Assembly: GCA_905480225.1 (NCBI GenBank) | Contig: CAJQPO010000012.1 | Span: 1-33,226 of the forward strand | Length of the DNA: 33,226 nt | Direction of reading: 5' to 3' | Source: an uncultured Flavobacteriales bacterium | GTDB lineage: Bacteria > Bacteroidota > Bacteroidia > Flavobacteriales_D > Parvicellaceae | Shown here: one piece after another, positions 27,301 through 33,226 of the stretch | Layout: each line of letters opens with the position of its first letter | Numbering within the stretch: position 1 is the first letter of the stretch | Position numbers and translations under genes: made by a program | The notes under the pieces: generated by a model | Databases searched by the model: none | What the model was told of the DNA's origin: nothing | Seen by the model: only the letters and a program-made list of their open reading frames with translations

Positions 27301-29650
27301 ATTGGGTTCCTGTCCCTCCTGGATTATCATAATAAGCCTGATTACCTGTTAAATTAGAGCCGGTTATAACGGGCAATTGGTAACCGTTACAGGTACTAAC
27401 ATCTGCGATAATATCTATTTGCGGCGAAGCAATAACAACGATTTCTATTGTGGCAATACTATCGGGACAAGCCCCTATCCCAGCAATCGTGTAGGTATAC
27501 GTTCCTCCCAAGTTCAATGCGGGATCAAAAGTACCTAAATGGCCACCTATTAAACTTGAAGGTCCTGACCACGACCCGCCATTTCCTATGGGGATGAGTA
27601 AATAATCATACAAATCCGTTGTAGCATCCGTTGTGCAAAAAGATCCAGCATTGGCATTATTAGCAGGCAAAGAACAACGCTCTAAAACAAGATCATCCAT
27701 AGAGCAGTCGTTGTTTCCAACACCTCCAGCAATGTTGTTGATCAGTTCAAAACGTATGGTATTTGTATTTGCTACAAACTGCCCAGTATTGAACTCAACC
27801 CAAGGTCCACCTACAATAAGACTAGAAACCTGATAAATTATGGCTCCCAATCCATCATAAACAGTAAGGCTAAGATCCACATCGGGTACGCCACCCCATG
27901 TATTCGTAAACCATGCTGAGAATTGATATGTTTGGCCGATGCAAACATCATATGTTCTATCATAAACCAGACCCTGGAATCCATTTTGAAAATTCATATA
28001 AACCGAAGAGGCACCTGTTCGAACCGCCCAATTCTGCGGCGTTGTATGAAAAGTAGATCCAGGAAGAATGTCTGGAATTGCTGAACTGTATTCAAAACTG
28101 TCGTAATCAACTGTGTCCATTAAATGGCAACAATTGTTAACAGCCACATCCACTGTGGCACTAATCGCTGGACAGCTCATTGTAGCGGGTATGGTATACG
28201 TATAAACACCAGCAGGATCCAATACTGGGTCGAATAATCCTGTTCCGCTGGTTAAAGCAGGAGACCAAGACCCTCCGACAGCCGGTGTGCCATTTAAAGC
28301 TAAAAATAAGTCAGTTGACGGGTCTCCGAAACACATTGTTAACGTTCCGTTTACGCCTGCACTACCTGATGATTCAAGAGTAATTCCAACAGAAGTACTG
28401 TCTTGACATGGTGGAAGACCAACAGTGTAGGTATATGCACCTGCCACGTTAATTGCTGGATCAAAATCACCTAGATAGCCGCCAGTTAATACGGAAGGGC
28501 CAGACCACACCCCACCTGTATCTGGAAAACCACCCAAAAGACTAAATAAGGAAATCGAACTGGCTGAAGAACATAAAATAGTTACTACCGCAATACCAGG
28601 GTTGACAGGAGCAATTGCATTCAAAACTACGGTCGCTGTATCTGAGCATCCAATAGAAGAAGTGGCAATAACGTGATGTGTTCCTGGGCATAAATTGGTA
28701 GCACTTGATGTCGATTGCCCCAAAGGGACAAACACATTATCATACCATTCAAAACTATAACCAGGAATTGATCCAATTGCAGTAGCATCAGCAGAACCAG
28801 TGCATCCACACCCATCCACTGAAGAAGCACTAACCACAACAGGTGATATCGGTAAACAACCATTATTAAACTGTGCAATGTATGCAGCATTTAAAGCATT
28901 ATTTGGTAGCCCAGGAGTTTGGTCTTGCTGACCGCAAGCTCCTGCGTCTGCACATCCTATTGCCCAATTTGCCTGAGAGGATGGGTCTGTGCCATTAAAA
29001 TAATACACCGTATTCGCAGCAGAAACGCCAGAAGTTGCTCCTCCAGGGAAATAAATAAGGTTGTTTAAGCTGTCTGAATCCCAACACAATGAAAAAACTT
29101 CGCATCCAGCCAAGTCTACTAAACGAAAGCAGTCTCCACCATTGGCCATCACAATATTCGTCCAGGTTCCACCCGGAATCCATCCAGTTGTCGGATATGA
29201 ACAGGCAGCTGCCCCTGGTGTTGTAGCATTCGTTTCAAATAGAGCTGTATGACTGATTGGTGCGACAATTACGCAATTTCCATCTGAAAGTGAAACATCA
29301 TCTACCGGTAACTCGAGGTTAGGATCAGCATCATTATAAACTACTATAATCGTTCCTAATGGAACACACGACCACAATAAGTCATTAGAAAAACGACAAG
29401 CACCACTGGCGATTCCTGCTGTTCCATGATACCCACTATTGTCATCAATAATCCAGCCCCTTATATCAATACACGGGGGCTCTATCCCGGCACAATTATA
29501 TACCGCAGAAGAGTCAACAACAACAAATTCGACATATTCCTGGCCTCCAGATTCGCCTTGCGAAACTTCATTCATTATCAGTGTTTGGGACTTTACCCCA
29601 GAAACAAGGACACTAAGAAGCAAAATAAGTGCAACTCTGTACGGTAGCAT
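24317..29650 (-). CDS. Giant modular surface protein with CHU_C (T9SS type B) C-terminus
   Basis: 1777 aa from the ATG at 29650, which opens the signal peptide MLPYRVALILLLSVLVSGVKS; an in-frame ATG at 29692 adds 14 residues. Order: lamin-tail-like domain (about 22-250, NEVSQGESGGQEYVEF), two GG-W-SG modules (about 367-502), a carbohydrate-binding-like jelly-roll (507-660), one module (677-737), an Ig/PKD-like stretch (742-873), a second jelly-roll (878-1047, NGDFELGDNFF ... FMIDDIFF), six modules (1073-1508), two PKD-like domains (1513-1678), and CHU_C (1682-1777, VPNSFTPDDDGTNDYFGP ... FNRWGE ... GHVSLLR). No catalytic residues are recognised; an adhesin or matrix role is inferred. Confidence 0.85.
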   Translation of the reverse strand: MLPYRVALILLLSVLVSGVKSQTLIMNEVSQGESGGQEYVEFVVVDSSAVYNCAGIEPPCIDIRGWIIDDNSGYHGTAGIASGACRFSNDLLWSCVPLGTIIVVYNDADPNLELPVDDVSLSDGNCVIVAPISHTALFETNATTPGAAACSYPTTGWIPGGTWTNIVMANGGDCFRLVDLAGCEVFSLCWDSDSLNNLIYFPGGATSGVSAANTVYYFNGTDPSSQANWAIGCADAGACGQQDQTPGLPNNALNAAYIAQFNNGCLPISPVVVSASSVDGCGCTGSADATAIGSIPGYSFEWYDNVFVPLGQSTSSATNLCPGTHHVIATSSIGCSDTATVVLNAIAPVNPGIAVVTILCSSASSISLFSLLGGFPDTGGVWSGPSVLTGGYLGDFDPAINVAGAYTYTVGLPPCQDSTSVGITLESSGSAGVNGTLTMCFGDPSTDLFLALNGTPAVGGSWSPALTSGTGLFDPVLDPAGVYTYTIPATMSCPAISATVDVAVNNCCHLMDTVDYDSFEYSSAIPDILPGSTFHTTPQNWAVRTGASSVYMNFQNGFQGLVYDRTYDVCIGQTYQFSAWFTNTWGGVPDVDLSLTVYDGLGAIIYQVSSLIVGGPWVEFNTGQFVANTNTIRFELINNIAGGVGNNDCSMDDLVLERCSLPANNANAGSFCTTDATTDLYDYLLIPIGNGGSWSGPSSLIGGHLGTFDPALNLGGTYTYTIAGIGACPDSIATIEIVVIASPQIDIIADVSTCNGYQLPVITGSNLTGNQAYYDNPGGTGTQYLPGQVLSSSIALYAYDGGSPLSPCFSEVVFNVFISSSALELGNDTTLCDGQTMLLDAGAGFDSYLWHDGSIGQTFSVSSAGTYACEVSILGSNQVQNGDFELGDNFFSSGYTNGLGGAWGPLSSAGTYEVSTNPQLEHINFMSCSDHTSGSGQMMVVNGSNLSGTNVWCQNIVVTPGTDYEFSTWISNAINDPNVAQLQFSIDGIPLGGIFSTSATGCLWQEFSAIWNSGTSNSVTICISNQNTSGGGNDFMIDDIFFAPICISLDSIEVFYQPPPNAGLDNVLNVCPTDPPIDLFGLLGGMADAGGNWLPGLASGTGLFNPAIDMAGVYTYTVSGASICPDANASIDVSLNGLTSATIDPVPGFCITDSPYTLNAVSAGGVWSGAGIVDTALGIFDPSVAFAGSHEVIYTINGACGSADTVFITVHNGVNAGSDTALNICITDPAIDLATLIAPADPGGVWIPILATGGGILDPLVDLSSVYQYIISGPGACPNDTGSVDVLIAPLADASISIAGPFCPSDSPFNLSATTTGGTWSGTGIIDPLAGTFDPALAGVGIHTISYTIGGSCGSFDTELVIVNPEIDPTINPQPDLCLSDGALVLSAINPGGLWDGDGIVNPVTGSFDPSLFGPNNYAVIYAIPGFCPTADTLFFNVLPDLLPVISPVVNYCEDTPMDSLIADIGGGVWSGLGIVDSTIGSFDPATAVVGGNEIVYTISGACAGSDTVLVNVNALPIAVIAVSDTIGCPILEVQVDYTTSSTLVDCFWSLSDGTIVNGCGPAEFSFDIAGCVDLSLFITDNEGCSQTISYSNQICVVDAPIANFEFAPGQINELMPSVDFNNLSINAVNYQWEIENVLYTSTDVTHVFSAADNYWTCLIAENEIGCIDTLCQKIEIENMPAVYVPNSFTPDDDGTNDYFGPSIYGFEPVNFEFMIFNRWGEMIWYSQVPDRLWDGTVSLASGIGLALEDVYVWKLIYQIPGQIQVNSKVGHVSLLR
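25125..26430 (-). repeat. Array of six tandem GG-W-(SG)-FDP modules inside the giant protein
   Basis: Six protein repeats of about 55-60 residues lie one after another, each with the core GGxW..GxG....GxFDP....G...YTI.G.C...DT. Two sub-types occur: one with WSGxGIVDxxxGxFDP and GACGSADTV, the other with WxPxLxSGTGLxDP and CPxDxxSVDV. Three more copies lie outside the array (27440-27620, 28145-28310 and 28385-28550). The repeats are similar in protein but diverged in DNA. Confidence 0.8.
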
Positions 29651-29715
29651 AATAAAAAGTATTTTATAAGTGCGGTGAAGAGACAAGCTCATCTAGGGTG
29701 TTCGCACTACAAAAG

Positions 29716-29764
29716 ACGCTTATTTATTGGAAGCGTTGCTTAGGGCTAAAGTTAGAACTTTAGC
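29716..29764. other. Two inverted repeats between ettA and the giant-protein gene
   Basis: ACGCTT/AAGCGT (29716-29721 with 29731-29736) and the perfect 9-bp GCTAAAGTT/AACTTTAGC (29745-29753 with 29756-29764) sit back to back just past the ettA stop. Neither has a T-run on either strand, so a classic terminator is not supported. They could stabilise the ettA 3' end or serve as an operator for the downstream gene. Confidence 0.35.
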
Positions 29765-29780
29765 TCAAGATTTCTCAAAA

Positions 29781-31469
29781 TTAACGTGTTAACTTTTTGT
29801 ACTTAATTCGTTGGGGAATAATGTCTGCACCTAGTCTTTTCTTTCTATTTTCTTCGTAATCAGAGTACGACCCTTCGAAAAAGTAAACTTCAGAATCTCC
29901 TTCAAATGCCAAAATATGTGTGCAAATTCGATCTAAAAACCATCGATCATGAGAAATCACAACAGCACATCCAGCAAAGTTTTCAACTCCCTCCTCAAGT
30001 GCCCTGAGCGTATTGACATCAATATCATTTGTAGGCTCATCTAACAAAAGTACGTTGGCCTCTGTTTTTAATGTCATAGCTAGATGCAACCGATTTCGCT
30101 CTCCACCAGACAAAACCCCTACTTTTTTTTGCTGATCACTTCCTGAAAAATTAAATCGCGATACATACGCCCTAGAATTAATCGAATTTCCACCAATCTC
30201 TATAACTTCGTGTCCTCCAGAGATGACTTCATAAATAGACTTATCTGGGTCAATGTCCTTGTGGGTTTGGTCTACATATCCAATCATAACAGTTTCTCCA
30301 ATATTAATTTGACCCTCGCTAGGATTCTCTTCACCCATTATCATTCTGAACAAAGTCGTTTTACCTGCACCATTTGGTCCGATAATCCCAACAATACCTG
30401 CTGGAGGAAGACTAAAATTCAGATCATCTATTAATACACGGTCTCCAAAAGCCTTATTTAATCCAACGGCTTCAATAACCTTATTGCCTAACCTTGGTCC
30501 ATTTGGAATCGGAATTTCTAACTTCGCTTCTTTATCTTGCACATTTTGACTTGCCAGCTGCTCATAATTCTTGAGCCTTGCTTTTCCTTTGGCTTGTCTT
30601 CCTTTTGCTCCCTGTCTAACCCAGTCTAATTCTCTCTCTAACGCTTTTTTACGCTTACTTTCTTGCTTCTCTTCCTGAGCAAGACGTTTTGCTTTTTGAT
30701 CTAACCAGGATGAATAATTCCCTTTCCAAGGAATTCCTTGACCGCGATCCAACTCCAGAATCCATCCCGCCACATTATCCAAAAAATACCTGTCATGGGT
30801 TACGGCTATAACGGTGCCGTTATACTGTTGCAAATGCTGTTCAAGCCAATGCACCGACTCTGCATCCAAGTGGTTTGTTGGCTCATCTAATAATAATACG
30901 TCAGGAGTCTTAAGCAATAAGCGACATAAAGCCACTCTCCTTCTTTCACCACCCGATAAATTTTGAATTAGCGTATCGCCTTCAGGAGTTCTTAACGCAT
31001 CCATGGCTAACTCTAATTTAGAATCTAAATCCCACGCGTCAAGCTGATCGATTTTTTCTTGAACGCGACCTTGTCTTTCAATCAAATCATTCATTTTATC
31101 AGGGTCATTCATGATTTCTTCATCCATGAAACTCTGATTAATCTCCTCATATTCAGCTAAAACATCTACCGTTTCTTGAACACCTTCCTGCACAATCTCT
31201 TTTACTGTTTTGGTATTATCTAGCTGTGGCTCTTGTGGCAAGTAACCAACGGTGTATCCATCAGAAAAAACAACATCTCCCTGAAAGTTTTTATCCTCAC
31301 CAGCAATGATCCTCATCACAGTAGATTTACCCGCACCATTTAAACCAAGAATACCGATTTTAGCACCATAAAAAAAGGAGAGATGTATGTCCTTAATTAT
31401 TTGTTTTCCTTGAGGCGTATTCTTACTAACGCCGACCATTGAAAATATTATTTTCTTTTCGTCTGCCAT
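29781..31469 (-). CDS. ettA: Energy-dependent translational throttle protein EttA (ABC-F ATPase)
   Basis: 562 aa from the ATG at 31469, chosen because MADEKKIIFSMVGVSK is the family N-terminus and E. coli EttA is 555 aa; the open frame to 31601 runs over the promoter. Two ABC domains are fused: Walker A GLNGAGKST (about 42-50) and GPNGAGKTT (about 360), signatures LSGGERRR and LSGGERNR, Walker B LLLDEPTNHLD and LLLDEPTNDID. The linker (SWLDQKAKRLAQEEKQESKRKKALERELDWVRQG) is the P-site-tRNA interaction motif. EttA binds the ribosomal E site and gates the first peptide bond according to ADP/ATP ratio. There is no transmembrane domain. It is divergent from the DUF4476 gene. Confidence 0.96.
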   Translation of the reverse strand: MADEKKIIFSMVGVSKNTPQGKQIIKDIHLSFFYGAKIGILGLNGAGKSTVMRIIAGEDKNFQGDVVFSDGYTVGYLPQEPQLDNTKTVKEIVQEGVQETVDVLAEYEEINQSFMDEEIMNDPDKMNDLIERQGRVQEKIDQLDAWDLDSKLELAMDALRTPEGDTLIQNLSGGERRRVALCRLLLKTPDVLLLDEPTNHLDAESVHWLEQHLQQYNGTVIAVTHDRYFLDNVAGWILELDRGQGIPWKGNYSSWLDQKAKRLAQEEKQESKRKKALERELDWVRQGAKGRQAKGKARLKNYEQLASQNVQDKEAKLEIPIPNGPRLGNKVIEAVGLNKAFGDRVLIDDLNFSLPPAGIVGIIGPNGAGKTTLFRMIMGEENPSEGQINIGETVMIGYVDQTHKDIDPDKSIYEVISGGHEVIEIGGNSINSRAYVSRFNFSGSDQQKKVGVLSGGERNRLHLAMTLKTEANVLLLDEPTNDIDVNTLRALEEGVENFAGCAVVISHDRWFLDRICTHILAFEGDSEVYFFEGSYSDYEENRKKRLGADIIPQRIKYKKLTR

Positions 31470-31526
31470 ATATTTTAGACTTTTATTTGTTGTTGTAAAC
31501 CGTAACCTTTGATGTGAAAATATTTG

Positions 31527-31559
31527 CAAATATACCCTCTTTAATAAAAAATCCACAAA
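31527..31559 (-). promoter_or_regulatory. Candidate promoter of ettA (TTTG-N21-TATATTTG)
   Basis: The minus strand has TTTG (31559-31556), a 21-nt spacer and TATATTTG (31534-31527), close to the Bacteroidota TTTG-N19-21-TAnnTTTG consensus. This gives a leader of roughly 50 nt that ends at the ATG of 31469 and supports that start over the longer frame. Confidence 0.55.
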
Positions 31560-31631
31560 CCGCATCACCAAACAGATTTGGCAAAGAAAGATTAGAATCA
31601 AAGTAGGTTAATAAATTCTTTTGGAATAGTC

Positions 31632-31660
31632 TTTGTTTTCTTAATCGAACATTAACTTTG
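31632..31660 (+). promoter_or_regulatory. Promoter of the DUF4476-DUF423 pair (TTTG-N17-TAACTTTG)
   Basis: TTTG at 31632-31635, a 17-nt spacer and TAACTTTG at 31653-31660 match the Bacteroidota promoter consensus exactly. The -7 box ends 8 nt before the ATG at 31669, so the mRNA leader should be only a few nucleotides. Confidence 0.65.
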
Positions 31661-31668
31661 CGCCTTCA

Positions 31669-32586
31669 ATGAAGCAATTCATTATATACCTGATATTATT
31701 TTGTAATGCCTATTGTATTATAGGCCAATCAAACCTGGGAATAAAAACAGTATTCCCTGATTCGATTCAAATTGAAATTGATTCTGAAAAACAAGCTTAC
31801 TGTTTTCTAACCGAAGCGAAAATTTTAAATTTAAATAGTGGTCCCCATGAAATTCGATTACTTTTTGACAGTCTTCGATTTATCGAAAAATCTATTTATC
31901 TAGAAGACGGTGTAGAGCACTGGTTTGAATTAAAAATTGATTCAGCAAAAAGTAAATTCAAGTTTTACAATACTTTCCCTATTGCACAAAGTGACACCGT
32001 GACTGCCGGGAGGTTAGTTGTAAATCTAAAAGAATCCAAAAAACATGAAAAAAGTAATCCTACAGTAATTAAAGAATTTCAAAAATCATCAAATCAAGCC
32101 ACGGATGACCAACCTTCAACATATCATTATGAGGCGGCAAATAAACCAATAAAAGACACTGCTATCAGCACTCAATCTGCCTCCCCTCAATCGCATAATT
32201 CCTCGTTGTACCCCAACAAAATTATTACTGACTCCATTCTAAAAACAGACAGTTTACTACCACTTTCTTACGATGAAATGTATCAAGGTAAAAGAGGCTG
32301 CGATGCCCCAAGCTTAGAATTTGACAACATATTAGCGCTTATTTCTAAAGAGCCATTCAGCAAAAAAAGGATGGCAATAGTCAATTCCAAATTGCAAAAT
32401 GAATGTTTGAGTATTGCGCAAATTATTGACTTACTTCGTCTATTTGATTTTGAAGATCACAAATTAGAAATTATAATGAGTCTTCAAAAAAACATTTTCG
32501 ATTTGGACAATGTTAAAGAACTTGCATACCAATTTCAACTTACCCGACACAAAGAAAAGTTCATCACCTTTTTTAAGCTCAAATGA
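31669..32586 (+). CDS. Secreted DUF4476 domain protein
   Basis: 305 aa. Residues 1-20 are a signal peptide (MKQFIIYLILFCNAYCIIGQ). A short beta-rich segment (about 22-110), possibly a PEGA-like fold, is followed by a low-complexity, Ser/Thr/Gln-rich linker (about 115-195). The C-terminal 95 residues, beginning RGCDAPSLEFDNILALISKEPF and including LSIAQIIDLLRLFDFEDHKLEIIM, match DUF4476, a Bacteroidota domain of unknown function. Its stop overlaps the next ATG by 4 nt (ATGA at 32583-32586), so both are made from one message. Confidence 0.82.
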   Translation: MKQFIIYLILFCNAYCIIGQSNLGIKTVFPDSIQIEIDSEKQAYCFLTEAKILNLNSGPHEIRLLFDSLRFIEKSIYLEDGVEHWFELKIDSAKSKFKFYNTFPIAQSDTVTAGRLVVNLKESKKHEKSNPTVIKEFQKSSNQATDDQPSTYHYEAANKPIKDTAISTQSASPQSHNSSLYPNKIITDSILKTDSLLPLSYDEMYQGKRGCDAPSLEFDNILALISKEPFSKKRMAIVNSKLQNECLSIAQIIDLLRLFDFEDHKLEIIMSLQKNIFDLDNVKELAYQFQLTRHKEKFITFFKLK

Positions 32587-32978
32587 AGCACAAAAACTCC
32601 CTAATTGGTGCAACTATCTGTATTTTAACCGGAATTTGTTTAGGTGCAATAGGTGCGCATAGTCTAGAACCGATACTATCGAAAACGGCATTAGAGAGTT
32701 TTAAAACGGGTGTCAATTACCAAACTTATCATGGTCTTAGTATTCTGGTTCTAATACTTCTATCAGAAAAATTAAATATCAATTTGATTTGGTCTATTCG
32801 ATTGATGTTTATTGGCCTTATTTGTTTTTCCGGATCTATTTATTTATTAGCCTTAAAGTCTCTTCTTGGTTTAGAATCATTGACCGTAATTTTAGGCCCT
32901 ATTACCCCAATTGGGGGACTCGGTTTAATACTTGCATGGTTCATTTTTCTTGTGGTACTTCTTCGACTCAAGAATTAA
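32583..32978 (+). CDS. DUF423 small membrane protein
   Basis: 131 aa with four hydrophobic helices (about 8-27, 47-62, 68-88 and 105-127). The pattern IGAHSLEPILSKTALESFKTGVNYQTYHGLSIL is the hallmark of DUF423 (YgdD/YwdK-like), an inner-membrane family without a settled function. It overlaps the DUF4476 gene by 4 nt. The 122 nt after it hold no clear terminator before the next gene. Confidence 0.9.
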   Translation: MKHKNSLIGATICILTGICLGAIGAHSLEPILSKTALESFKTGVNYQTYHGLSILVLILLSEKLNINLIWSIRLMFIGLICFSGSIYLLALKSLLGLESLTVILGPITPIGGLGLILAWFIFLVVLLRLKN

Positions 32979-33071
32979 TTCAACTTTAATTTATTATTAA
33001 AACAACTTCACCAAAGTGCAAATAAATCTACCAATTCATCATTTATGTACGGTAAGATTGTTGTAAGTTTG

Positions 33072-33100
33072 TTGACGAATTATACTGAAAAATAACCTTG
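33072..33100 (+). promoter_or_regulatory. Weak promoter candidate before pckA (TTG-N18-TAACCTTG)
   Basis: TTG at 33072-33074, an 18-nt gap and TAACCTTG at 33093-33100 fit the Bacteroidota promoter with one mismatch. The -7 box touches the ATG at 33101, which would put the transcription start inside the coding region, so either the box is coincidental or the true start is further in. Confidence 0.25.
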
Positions 33101-33226
33101 ATGAATGATTATGGATTGAAGTCCAAAGATGCAACCCTAAAAACTTTGGGACTTGGAAATGTTGCAAATGCTTTTTGGAACCTTCCGCCAGCGCAATTAG
33201 TTGAAGAATCGTTAATACTAGGAATG
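33101..33226 (+). CDS. pckA: Phosphoenolpyruvate carboxykinase (ATP), N-terminal fragment
   Basis: 42 codons from the ATG at 33101 to the window edge, open throughout. The segment AFWNLPPAQLVEESLILGM resembles the conserved start of ATP-dependent PEP carboxykinases in Flavobacteriales (consensus like YWNLSPEELVE followed by a K/R-G-x-G), preceded by a short GL-rich lead typical of the group. The enzyme converts oxaloacetate plus ATP to PEP in gluconeogenesis. The catalytic parts lie beyond the window, so the name rests on the N-terminus alone. Confidence 0.65.
   Translation, partial: MNDYGLKSKDATLKTLGLGNVANAFWNLPPAQLVEESLILGM

Noticed and set aside
28627-28890. Out-of-frame open frames within the giant surface-protein gene
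   Set aside because: They lie fully inside a well-supported gene, have biased composition (Leu/Val/Met-rich) and no motif or start context. The same holds for other shadow frames in the window.
31470-31601. 44-residue extension of EttA
   Set aside because: Family length and the MADEKK N-terminus point to 31469, and a promoter-like TTTG-N21-TATATTTG lies inside the extension.

Overview
The window reads as chromosomal DNA of a free-living, aerobic member of the Bacteroidota, most likely order Flavobacteriales (Cryomorphaceae/Crocinitomicaceae-like). The evidence is a low GC content, several secreted proteins ending in type IX secretion (T9SS) sorting domains of both the 'type A' and the gliding-motility/CHU_C 'type B' kind, DUF4476 and TAnnTTTG-type promoters, a split MetH, and a cytochrome oxidase accessory cluster with two subunit III genes. 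The lineage is inferred from family knowledge, not from a database search. I saw no insertion sequence, integrase, phage gene, CRISPR array, rRNA or tRNA.

Layout. 1-7.6 kb: a terminator of an upstream gene, then a secreted SGNH-hydrolase/PKD protein (-), an orphan sensor histidine kinase overlapping gpmI (+), and two secreted T9SS proteins (-). 7.7-12.5 kb (+): an M20 dipeptidase, a small LEA-type lipoprotein, a YyaL-type thioredoxin-domain protein and a secreted YD-repeat-like protein. 12.5-18.3 kb (-): methionine synthase encoded as two polypeptides, then an OmpA-family protein and tsaB. 18.3-18.5 kb (-): a SAM-I (S-box) riboswitch and its terminator controlling metH. 18.5-24.3 kb (-): the assembly/accessory half of an aa3/caa3-type cytochrome c oxidase (ctaB, two subunit III genes, subunit IV, two Sco proteins, DUF420, and a small CxxC membrane protein). 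24.3-29.7 kb (-): a giant modular T9SS type-B surface protein. 29.8-33.2 kb: ettA (-), divergent from a DUF4476 protein overlapping a DUF423 membrane protein (+), then the first 42 codons of a likely ATP-dependent PEP carboxykinase running off the edge.

How the genes work together. The oxidase cluster holds heme O synthesis, copper delivery and small subunits, but subunits I and II are absent and must lie elsewhere. Its last gene ends only 13 nt before the SAM riboswitch, so metH may be transcribed partly by read-through from the respiration operon, gated by SAM. The riboswitch shows a complete aptamer, a terminator with a U-run, and a 9-bp antiterminator pairing that copies the 5' side of P1. 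The most unusual protein features are large inserts at the same loop of both subunit III proteins, a Sco paralogue without the usual copper-ligand histidine, and the nine-module array in the giant surface protein. Several starts were moved inward (6140, 14452, 19900, 29650, 31469) because signal peptides or family N-termini begin there.
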